From Channallabes apus (lineage: Eukaryota > Chordata > Actinopteri > Siluriformes > Clariidae): 64,000 nt of DNA. The stretch lies in NCBI GenBank assembly GCA_030522415.1, contig CM060105.1:13231206-13295205 (forward strand). The letters are read 5' to 3'. The notes under the pieces are model-generated. The model was given only the letters and a program-made list of their open reading frames with translations, searched no databases and was not told the origin of the DNA. Of the stretch, positions 26,327-38,400 are shown in pieces (position 1 is the stretch's first letter; the number at the start of each line of letters is the position of its first letter). The translations under genes and the position numbers were made by a program.

Positions 26327-26469
26327 GAGTGTAATTTATTCCAGCAGTAGAGATCAGCATCTTCAGGATTCAGCAGTGTGTCCATGAGCTCTCTGTACAT
26401 ACACTAATATTCAAACATGGAGACGCCTGATCTGGAGACAGAGAATGAGACCCCGCCCTCAGAAAAGCA
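26327..26469 (+). CDS. NLR first coding exon with 5' leader
   Basis: A GTGTTTAG acceptor precedes 26327 and a GTAAGT donor follows 26469. Coding begins at ATG 26417 and gives [17 protein letters not shown] plus two bases (phase 2). The start is chosen because every later exon is open in this phase. The leader contains a complete short upstream frame, ATG 26384 to TAA 26405-26407 (seven codons). No PYRIN, CARD or other death-fold domain is encoded here. Confidence 0.65.
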
Positions 26470-29400
26470 GTAAGTTACTGTGTCCTAGTGTTTTAGTCAC
26501 TGAACATTCATATCTAATATATGTAGTGAGTATTCATGAAAATAATAACTAACACAGACATCACCTGACAAAAATCCCAGATTCTGTTCATTGTGAAAAG
26601 ATGTCCTTAAAAACATAATAGTAGTCATGAGACAATACACTAACAGTAGTCATGAGACAATACACTAATGTCATGATATAAGACATATCGCTATACAGGC
26701 TTCACAATAATGAACAGGCAGTGTCGACACAAAACACTTTATATTAAATTGTATTACGTTTATTTTTCTCTGTAATGGCAACATATCCAACGACTGCAAT
26801 ATCACTACCACAGGGTGTTAAACTCTCACTCTGACTGGGACACATCGGCATTTTAGTGACACCCTGCAGAGACATAACTACAATGTATATTATATAGTTT
26901 ATTTATTTATTTATAATTAATATAAAATCACAGCACCAGTACAAACACACTGTGCTTCTGAATGGTGTTAGACACGACTGTGACTTACATCAAGCACAGC
27001 ACACAGGTGTTGATTTTAATCTGCATTTTAGATCGTGATCAAGCCAACAGTGATATAAACTGGAGTGTACGTATATACAGCAGTTTACAGTAACTACCTT
27101 CAGATGGCTGCACTGTGGATCTGCTGTGAATTCTGGGTAATGTGATCATGTTAAACACAGTTTCAGTCTTAGTTCTACGAGTTCATGCAGAGAGAATGAG
27201 ACGAGGCTGTTGTCCTGGTGTTTGTCCCGTGTGCTATGATTGGAGGTTTCCTGAAAAAAACTGATGTAACGCAACTGAAAAACACTAAATACACTAAAGC
27301 AGGGCTGCAACTAACGACTGTTGTGATTATTGATTAATATATTGATTACTGAAATGATTAATTGATTGTATTAGCACAATTATTCAATAGCTCTTATTCA
27401 GGTTTCAGGTTTTAAATTTAGCTTGAGGTTGTTTTTTTGCCTCTGATAACTAACAATGAAGACAATAAAGATGAAAACTTTATTAAATGAACATAATAAT
27501 TATGTCTTTAAATCAACTTTCCTAATGAAATAAAACTTAAAATCCAACAAAAAGTCGAGTAGCAGCAATAAAATATAACTATTAATTAAAGCGTAAGTCT
27601 ATGGTGAGGGGCGGAGTCAAGTAAAGTGACGGAAAAGTACACACACCTGAGGAGAGTGTGTATGTGTGAGACAGAGAGAGAGAAAATGCTTGTACGCGTT
27701 TGCAGAGCCAGAAACAAGGTTGATTGATGTGAACTGGAAGTAAGAACCAGACTGAGAGCGACACACACTCCGTAATTATCCACATTCTCTTCAGAGTTAT
27801 AAATCTATTCCCACTATCCTGACAGCATTTGTGTGAGATCCCGAAGGGAAATTATCACAATGTATATATTTTTTAGTTTTTAACATTGTCAGTATTAAAA
27901 GAGTGTGTGATGAGCTCTGTATGCTACACACTCTGGTGCTGTTATCTAGTGTGTAAGATGAGGTGGAACTCATGAAGATTATTAAATACAAGTATCCTGA
28001 TAGGAATTGCTGCTCATATCGGGTCTCTCCTGGTATTCTGTATCATTATATTAGATAATTAATTTCTGTCTCATGTCCACTTTATAATGTTGTTCAGTAA
28101 AGTCCAGATAAAGAGATCAGACTCACCAGAACCCAGCTGTGTCTCCATGAAGAGTGATCGGTCTATGGAGGTTCCTGAGAACTTTAAACGTGGAGTCTCC
28201 TCATCTCTACACAGGTAACATCCCATAATTCTCAGAGTTAAAATGCAAACACATTATCTGTTCATGATGTAGTAATTAATGATGTAACAATTGTGAAATT
28301 CTGGGCTGATTCTGATATTTAAAATTATAACGTGGTTGATGACTAATACTGATGGTTGTTTGTTTGGTTACAGCTCTTGTGTATTTGATACAGAATATAG
28401 TCTCGTCTGCACAATATAACAATCAGAAGTTTATTATAGTGGCTATACCGTAATGCCAACTAATGCCAGAAGGGGATGCCTGCGTGTAAATTAAACCTGA
28501 ATGTGTAGAGAAGAAGAGTGCTACGATGCTGCTCTAATTAACCTCCATGCTGAACCTGTTACTCCATAATGAGCGTGTAAGGAATAATTATTGTATTCTG
28601 TGTTCCAGTCATGTAGGACAGAGTGAATGTAGACTTGTGGATCCTGGATTAATGTGAATGATGTTTTATTTTGTCAGAGTAAAGGTCCAGTGTGGAAATC
28701 CATATGCAGGTCAGTTATTGGCTCGCAATGCTAATCGGCTATCCTGGGGCTATTGCTAATGTTGCTAATAATTACAGTGTCTTTAGGGGGTTGTACACTA
28801 GTAACCCAGTGTAAGGATCTTCCCTATGACGGAAACTTCACAGCACTTGTGTAAGTTGCTTTGAATAAGAACGTCTCACAGATTCCTAACAGGAAATGGA
28901 AATGTTATATCAGGTGGTATTATAATGTTATAGCGCCAGCTGTAGAATCTTTCCCCAAGTTACAGCTGGATCAGCTACTGATGTCCCAGTCAGACTACGA
29001 TTAACCAGCACAAAACTGATGCGACACAACAGATAAACTTTGACCTCTGCCAGCGGTGAATCTTAACTTATTTGCGGGGCCGATATCGACCGATTGTAGT
29101 CAACAATATAAATATCAGCCGATACCAATGTATAGCCAATTAATCAGTGCATCCTTAATATCCTGTAATATTTAATCATATTACAAACCGGATTCCAAAA
29201 AAGTTGGGACACTAAACAAATTGTGAGTAAAAACTGAATGCAATGATGTGGAGATGGCAAATGTCAATATTTTATTCAGAATAGAACATAAATCGCAGAA
29301 CAAAAGCTTAAACTGAGAAAATGTATCATTTTAAGGGAAAAATATGGTGAATCAAAAGGTCATGGTGTCAACAAATCCCAAAAAAGTTGGGACAAGGCCA

Positions 29401-32400
29401 TTTTCACCACTGTGTGGCATCTCCCCTTCTTCTTACAACACTCAACAGACGTCTGGGGACCGAAGAGACCAGTTTCTCAAGTTTAGAAATAGGAATGCTC
29501 TCCCATTCTTGTCTAATACAGGCCTCTAACTGTTCAATCGTGGGCCTTGGGCCTTCTTTGTCGCACCTTCCTCTTTATGATGCGCCAAATGTTCTCTATA
29601 GGGGAAAGATCTGGACTGCAGACTGGACATTTCAGTACCCGGATCCTTCTCCTACGCAGCCATGATGTTGTGATTGATGCAGACTGTGGTCTGGCATTAT
29701 CTTGTTGAAAAATGCAGGGTCTTCCCTGAAAGAGATGACGTCTGGATGGGAGCATACACTGTAAAAAATTTCTTGCTACTCCAACTAAAAAATTTCTAGT
29801 GACCTGTTGCATCTAAAATTTTTAGTTGGCTCAATTTAAGTTGTATAAACTATTTTGTTTTTGCTGTGCTGATTACCTCTAAATGTACACACAAATTGAA
29901 ATAAAACATTCTGTCAACTAAATGTTCTATGCTGAATAAACATGCCTAGTTAGGCCAACAAGCAGTCTCAAATTGAAATATAATGTTGTGTCAATTAAAT
30001 GTTCCAAGTTGACTGAAAGGTAAATTTTGAATTGGACATTATGCTTGCATAATTATAAAATTAATACCTTAAAGTTTACTTGAGTAAGTTTTTCACTGTA
30101 GCCACATTTCAAATAACATGACACATTCCTCTAAATTTGAATAATATTTTTAATGTAAACTTTAAACACCTGTTAAAGATTATGAATAAAGTGCAATCCA
30201 GGTACTATATTTCAACAAATATACAATAAACAGTTCCCTTAACAGTCATGTTACAAAGCTAATAACACTAAGTCAAAACAGTATCCTTACAGAAATAACT
30301 ACAGAAATACAGACTTCTGCTTTGTAAAACCAAACATACTGATATTTCTCAGTCAACAGGTGCAGTGGCTTATTTGAAAATAAAATAGTTGCTTTAACAG
30401 AAATGATTTAAGATGAAAAAAAAATAAAAATTATAATAAATAATAATTTGGCAAAGCTCCAAGAATGATTCTTTTTTATTAGACTCTTGCTTCAGACCTT
30501 TTCCCAAGCAGTTTCAAATATTCAAAAAGTCACTGTCATTGCACAATGAAAATAATACCTCAATAAAATAAACTTGTAATAATCATTACACCTGTAACAA
30601 CTTGTTCTTGAAAGACTGTACCCTTGCCGTGCACTCATTTCCCAGGTTCAGGAAAATCTTCTGTACTGCCTCGAATGTGTACTTTAAGTCATCGGGGTAC
30701 TCCATATTTAGGGCATAAAGCAGACCAAAGAGGATCATAAAAGCATTTGTGAAGTCTCCCAGATTGTCCATGACTACTTCCTCTTCCATCACTACAGCCA
30801 CACTGACCACCTTGGGATCCGATCCTGAGTTGGTAGTGCTGTCCTTCACTTCTATTATTCCCATTTTCATGCCCTTTGTTTGTGGTCCCAGTGCCACAGT
30901 ATCCTGTGAAACATGATAAATGTTACACTTGGTGACAGAATGAAAGCACAAATAGGATCTCAAATAGTAGTGCCTTTAGTTATTAAAATAAATTACCAAA
31001 ATTGTCTTTGAAATTAAGGCTGGCTCCCTTAGGTACAGCGGAAGACCACGAAGAATAGCAGACCTTCTACGTGCAGACAAATCTGTGATCTGCCAAAAGG
31101 ACAGGTCAATAAGTGATCTAATTCACAGACAGTTTATGTACATTTATATAGGAAATGGTCAGAGTTACATAATAAAGGAGAAAAATTCTGTACAACAGCT
31201 CAATATTCTAAAACCTTTCTGTGCAAAAACAATGTTTCAATCACAAGGTCTTGGTCAGGTGAGTTGATTACCTTGACCTGTGACATTTGTCACCTGTACC
31301 ATCTCATGTGAACAGCAGAATAGCGTCAAAGTATCACAACGTTTCCATGTACTCCCCATGTAAACTACAATGCCTGTAAAGAATATAAAAAACATAGAAA
31401 TGGACAATCATCTCTATATACCCTCTGTGATATTCTTGTAATTTTTCTGTCATTTTGTACAACCTGTTTGTGGTTTTGTGGGATTTGTTATATGTATTGT
31501 AGCTCATCTACATCGGGTGTACATGAAACCTTTGTGACACATTCCATTATTTATATGGTGGAGCAGTAAGCAATTGCACAGACCCTTTCCTTTAACAGGT
31601 ATCAATAACCATCAAGAAAGATGACAACAGAATTATATATAGAGAGAAATGATAGACCTGTCCATCCAGGTTTTCCAGAAGTTTCTCCAAGTCATTATAC
31701 CTTCCTTGTCTTACTTTGGCCCTGTACATTTTCAGCAAAGCCCTGGTGTGATTGTCCAGTGCCGTGAGGAATGTGGACTTCAGGTCAACACGGTTGATAC
31801 GGAAGAATTCAGTACAAACCTATGGGTAATCATGAGAGATCCAGAATAACTTAACAGACAAAAGCAGAGCGAACAATTGCAAGACATTTAGGGTGCTTTC
31901 ACACCTATAGTTCGATTGCTTTAGTCCGCACCAGTCAGAAAAATGTTACAATGTAGTAAACAGACGTTGGTACGGTTTGCTTTCACATATGCAGAGTTCT
32001 AAACGAACCAAAATAGACCGCGAAGCCCATCGGCACCGGAAACAGACTATTTTCAGAAAATCGCGCCACTTTCAATAATCATGGAGGAACAGCTTTGCTT
32101 TGCGCTCATGGTGCTGATCCTGCATTGTACGTGCAAATCATTATTTTCAGATAATTAATTTCGAACACGATTCGCGGCTGCGACTCCAAACCAGTTCCCT
32201 GGTTTTCATGTCGCCGACAGCGCATCGCGCGCCACTTCAGGGAGAAGAGACGCGCCCTCCTCCTGAATGATCATTTTGTTATTAGCCGGCGATCTTCCTG
32301 CAGATCCATCAGGTAATCCGTTGGCCGATCGAAACAGCCGAGCCACACATTTTTTCATCTTTAATGTGAATACAGAGAGGCACTTAATTTCTTCGGCACT

Positions 32401-35400
32401 CCACGTTTCTCCGCGGTTTGATTTCATCGCGAGTTGAGCTTGAAAAATTTAATCGAGTCATCAGGAAGGGAAAATAATTTTACCCGCAACCCCAAAGTGC
32501 ATTAAACTATACCATTTCATCAGTTTTGGTTTGATTGCTTTCACACCAGATGAACTGTACCAAAGTAGAGCGGATAAAGCGCTCCGAGACCACACCTTCA
32601 GGCAGGTCTCGGATCTATTGATTTGGTGCGCACCAAAGTACCGAGATTGCATTCACATCAACGCAAACGAACTGAACCAAGGGACCAAACACGTTTGGTG
32701 CGCACCAAATGCTGTAGGTGTGATAGCACCCTTAATTCCAATAGAAAATTACTTACCTCCTCCTCAAAAAACAGGCCTGGCCATCTTTGCTTGATTGCTG
32801 ACACTAGTGGCTGGTCCTGGACGATTTCCTTTCTCCTTAAGGAGAATGTCATCTCCATCTTTGTATTCAAAAGGGTCAAGCTCAAATTTCTCTTTTTCAC
32901 TTCTTCCTCCATCAATGCCCTTGCTTTCTCCAATTCTTCATTTAAACCAACAGGATGATCAGGGAGAAAGTTAAGTTCAGATCTTCTGGGCCTCTTCAGA
33001 GATCCTCTAGATGAACCTTGTCTTAAATGAGTATTCACAACCATCTCGGTGCATCCAGCATTGCGGAGTTTCTGGCGATAATTTGCCATTTTAAACTTCA
33101 AGCTAATTTTCCATGCCCCCCATCCCATTTCAGACCCCGGATCTTTGAGACAAGGGTGTTTTTCTACCAAAGCAGATGCAACCTTCTCTATTTCAGAGTA
33201 ACTGGGGTAGGCTTTGTAGGAGTACACTGTTTCAGCCAATTTTTCTAATATACAGTGGTGTGAAAAACTATTTGCCCCCTTCCTGATTTCTTATTCTTTT
33301 GCATGTTTGTCACACTTAAATGTTTCTGCTCATCAAAAACCGTTAACTATTAGTCAAAGATAACATAATTGAACACAAAATGCAGTTTTTAAATGAAGGT
33401 TTACGTTATTAACGGAGAAAAAAAATCCAAATCTACATTGCCCTGTGTGAAAAAGTGATTGCCCCCCTTGTTAAAAAAATAACTTAACTGTGGTTTATCA
33501 CACCTGAGTTCAATTTCTGTAGTCACCCCCAGGCCTGATTACTGCCACACCTGTTTCAATCAAGAAATCACTTAAATAGGAGCTACCTGACACAGAGAAG
33601 TAGACCAAAAGCACCTCAAAAGCTAGACATCATGCCAAGATCCAAAGAAATTCAGGAACAAAAGTAATTGAGATCTATCAGTCTGGTAAAGGTTATAAAG
33701 CCATTTCTAAAGCTTTGGGACTCCAGCGAACCACAGTGAGAGCCATTATCCACAAATGGCAAAAACATGGAACAGTGGTGAACCTTCCCAGGAGTGGCCG
33801 GCCGACCGAAATTACCCCAAGAGTGCAGAGACAACTCATCCGAGAGGCCACAAAAGACCCCAGGACAACATCTAAAGAACTGCAGGCCTCACTTGCCTCA
33901 ATTAAGGTCAGTGTTCACGACTCCACCATAAGAAAGAGACTGGGCAAAAATGGCCTGCATGGCAGATTTCCAAGGCACAAACCACTTTTAAGCAAAAAGA
34001 ACATTAAGGCTCGTCTCAATTTTGCTAAAAAACATCTCAATGATTGCCAAGACTTTGGGGAAAATACCTTGTGGACCGACGAGACAAAAGTTGAACTTTT
34101 TGGAAGGTGCGTGTCCCGTTACATCTGGCGTAAAAGTAACACAGCATTTCAGAAAAAGAACATCATACCAACAGTAAAATATGGTGGTGGTAGTGTGATG
34201 GTCTGGGGTTGTTTTGCTGCTTCAGGACCTGGAAGGCTTGCTGTGATAGATGGAACCATGAATTCTACTGTCTACCAAAAAATCCTGAAGGAGAATGTCC
34301 GGCCATCTGTTCGTCAACTCAAGCTGAAGCGATCTTGGGTGCTGCAGCAGGACAATGACCCAAAACACACCAGCAAATCCACCTCTGAATGGCTGAAGAA
34401 AAACAAAATGAAGACTTTGGAGTGGCCTAGTCAAAGTCCTGACCTGAATCCTATTGAGATGTTGTGGCATGACCTTAAAAAGGCGGTTCATGCTAGAAAA
34501 CCCTCAAATAAAGCTGAATTACAACAATTCTGCAAAGATGAGTGGGCCAAAATTCCTCCAGAGCGCTGTAACTCGTTGCAAGTTATCGCAAACGCTTGAT
34601 TGCAGTTATTGCTGCTAAGGGTGGCCCAACCAGTTCAGGGGGCAATTACTTTTTCACACAGGGCCATGTAGGTTTGGATTTTTTTTCTCCCTAAATAATA
34701 AAACCCCTCATTTAAAAACTGCATTTTGTGTTTACTTGTGTTATCTTTGACTAATAGTTAAATGTGTTTGATGATCAGAAACATTTTGTGTGACAAACAT
34801 GCAAAAGAATAAGAAATCAGGAGGGGGGCAAATAGTTTTTCACACCACTGTATTTATTTTAATGTCTCTTGGAACAATCAGCGTGGTTCCATTTTCTTGA
34901 AAATCCTCATTGGCTCTCTTCAGCTTTAACTCTACATCATATGAAAATAAAGGCACTGGAAACTTGCTTGGCCATTGATCTGATCTAGATCGGGCTGGAG
35001 GAGGAAAATCTGAATGGGATGATGAAGATGATGACTGAGTGGATGTCATGCTTGCTGTATCCAGAGTGAAATCAGATAGGTGACCATCCTCTGCCATTGA
35101 ACTTAAAACTAGTTCCCAGTGGAGCTTCAAAGTAGCCTTGTCTTTTGGAAGTTCTGTGATGTCATGTAAAGTACAAAGTTCATTGTTGAAATCAGGATCC
35201 TCATATTGGATCACAAAACCTCCCTGTATGTGCAATTTTTCACAAAGAACGGCAGCGAGTTCATCAGTAGACGATGGTGTAGGTATAGTTAGCTTCCTGA
35301 TGTTGTCAGGTGAGCGAATAACTCGAAGCAACATTGTTTCCTGGGAATGAGAAATGAGAACTAATTAAATTTCATCAAAGTAAAAATCTCTTTGCGGACA

Positions 35401-38400
35401 CCATAACCTTTCCACCTACATTGTATGATGATAGAGGATAGAAATCAATGAGATCTTGTGGTTTGATAATGGCTACATCACAGTAAGCACTTCCAACAAT
35501 TTCATACCCTCGATAATGTTCAAAGTACCATGAAGAGAGATTCTCCACTATGAATGAGACCTCAGTTCCAACAACCAAAATACTATGAACACGACCAAAC
35601 TCTGGAAACCCATCAAGGACTCCAACAGGCAGAATCATTCCTCTTCTATACAACGTTCCATGCAATGTTGCATTCGAAGCCAGGGACAAGGAACTCAGAT
35701 TTGAATATTTGTTCTCAATGGCTGTCCTCAGTTTTGATTCAACAGCTGAAATTTTGACCACTTTCAATTTTTCTATGTGCAATGGTGCTTTGAATAAATT
35801 TTGTGAGTCCATTGCATAAGCAACCATGAGCTGATGTCTACCTGCTAATGTTTTAAGAGGATTTTTGAAATTGTGGGTGTCATGCACCACCTTCTTGAAG
35901 AAGCTGTGTTTTGCCTCATAACGCATTGTCCACAGATCAACCAGAGGACCAAAACAGCGGATCAAGTTTGGATAGTGCTCAAGGTAGTGATGCTTAGGTA
36001 GAAACCTCTCATTGGGAAATACATCAGTGAACAACTGCCGATGATCAGAAATCTTACTCTCCAGATAACAGATAGATTCCTCTGATTGTTTTGAACTAAC
36101 AACTAATTCCACAATGTCTTTCAAGTCCATTAACAATTCCCATGCTTTTTCATCTTCAGGCATACTGCCTACCATGAAAGGGAGCAGCCTCAGTAGGGCC
36201 CAATTTTCGTGTGCATTGCCTCCAACTGTTTTTTTTTTTTGTAAACGTTTTGTGGAATTCTTTGGGGTCTGTTTACCTTATCTGAAAAGGAGTATGGAAA
36301 TGAGCAGATAATGGTGTTGAGCTGCTCAAAGGTAAATTACTTGGCATTAGTCAATTTCTGTAAACACAGAGCCAACTCCCTAGGTATTACCCCTTCAAAC
36401 AGATCATGTACAGCATCTGGAGGAAAACCAGTAATAACATGAAAGAAGGATAGGTGTTTCTGAGGAACACACTCGTCTTTAACACCATTCACATTTGTTA
36501 GAAACTCACTGCTTTTCAACTCAGCAATGCAATGGTCATGCTGCTCTGGACTTCTAAGCGGAAAGACTCCTTGTCTTACTTCTACTGTCTGAATGTCTTC
36601 CAAAGATGCTAAGCAAAATCTGCAGAATTTTGCCACACGAAAACTTTCCTGAAATCCTCCAAGCCCATGAACTCCAAGATTGTCTGCAGACACAGTAAGC
36701 ACTGTTCCCCTGATATTCTCATTTATCTGTTCAACATATACACCATTGTCCTCTAAGTTCTTTAAGTCACATAAAAGTGGTTCAAAAAATGCCTCATAGC
36801 CGTATGCTCTCACTTCTGAAGTTTTCCCAAGCAGTGCCAACTGGATAGAGTGGAGATTTGATCAGTACTGTGACTCCCAATTCAAAATGACCCAGTAGAC
36901 TGCAGTAAGTTTATGCTTCTTTCTAGAGGTTCCTAGAGGATTAGCTATTTCAAAATCATCAATATAAAATCCAAGTGAAAGTCTGAAATCTTGGCCACCA
37001 ACAAGCTTGTTGTTTTTGAAATACTGACCATCAAATGGTGAGGTGTAATATCCTGGTGTCCTCTGCTTGATAGGAAACGTCTTCTCAAGTACGTCAGGTC
37101 GATCCAACAACGACTTTAAAGCCCTCAAAACAGGAACATAAACAAATGTGTGATTTTGCACCCTAATAAACACATATTCAACTGGTTCAATTACGCCAAA
37201 ATTGTTTTTAAAGTAGATATTTCGCTTATAATTGGTCGAAAGTGGACCTTTGCCAGTGGTAACACTCAGAAATGGGTTTGTTTTTCGTAATATGTCTGCA
37301 ATGTCAGCAACAATAGACTCATTGACATTACAGTTGTGTTTTAGCAGACTTTCCTGAATTGCAAATAGCATGTTTGAGTTTGTGACTGACAGAATGTCAT
37401 TTATATTGTCAATAATTTGCTGAGAGGCACTTTGGGACACATGCAACTGTGACTGCATAAACAACAACAAGGCAGCAATTTTGTGTTCAATTACTGGCTC
37501 ATAGTCCTCAAGATCAAAGTCTGACATATGATCTCCATGTATTTCTTCACCTTGATTTGATAGACTTTGTGAAACTGAAGCTGTGTCAAATTCATTGTCT
37601 GTACTACTTATGATACAAACAGATGTACGGAGGTCTTTCAGTGTTTGTTTTCTGTGTTTCTTGGACTTGTGAGCTCTGAAAGTTATATTGCTGCTGCTGG
37701 TAAAATCACAGTTTGCAAAAGGACAATGAACCAACTCGTGTTTTTTTTAAATGTCTTCCCAAATGTTGTAGAAATAGTGGCAGCGAGCAAATGTCTGAGA
37801 ATTCACATAACTCACACCGAAAAGTGCCAAGTTCAGTGCATGTATAATTTTTAGGATGTGCTCTCCATACATGGGTTTTTAAGGCCCCTGTTGTTTTGAA
37901 AACACAAGCACACACTGGATGAATGCAGGGATAAGCACCTTTACCGGCTTTCCAGTGATGAAGCCTGTAATGCTTGAGCAGCACGTCTTGCTGCTGTGTA
38001 GAAAATTTACAGTAGCGGCACTGCATTTAGTTTTATACCTGAAACGAAATCTGAAATACAAAAAGAAAAATATATTAGTAACCGTTTGTAGTTCACAACC
38101 ATAAAACAACCATAGTGAAATGTGCCAATAATTAAAAAATGCTAGACAAAAAATGTCCGTTTAGCCATTATAAGCGTTTTCATACAATATAAAATGAACG
38201 AATCACTCTCCGAGATGACTTGTTCATCTGAGTCAAGTTAAAGATTCGAATGAATCGTTCATGAACGACCCATCACTAGTAAAAACATTAAGCTCCCTCA
38301 GTGGCGCACTAACTTTTCAAATAGCCTTTGAAATTATCAGTCATTCAAATGATTAAAATGTATATAACGTAAGTAAACGTTAGCTGTTCCATAGATTAAC

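Noticed and set aside
36229..36300. Intron in ORF1 with acceptor CCATACTCCTTTTCAG
   Set aside because: The sequence on both sides reads as continuous ORF1-like protein apart from the homopolymer shift, so an intron is not needed.
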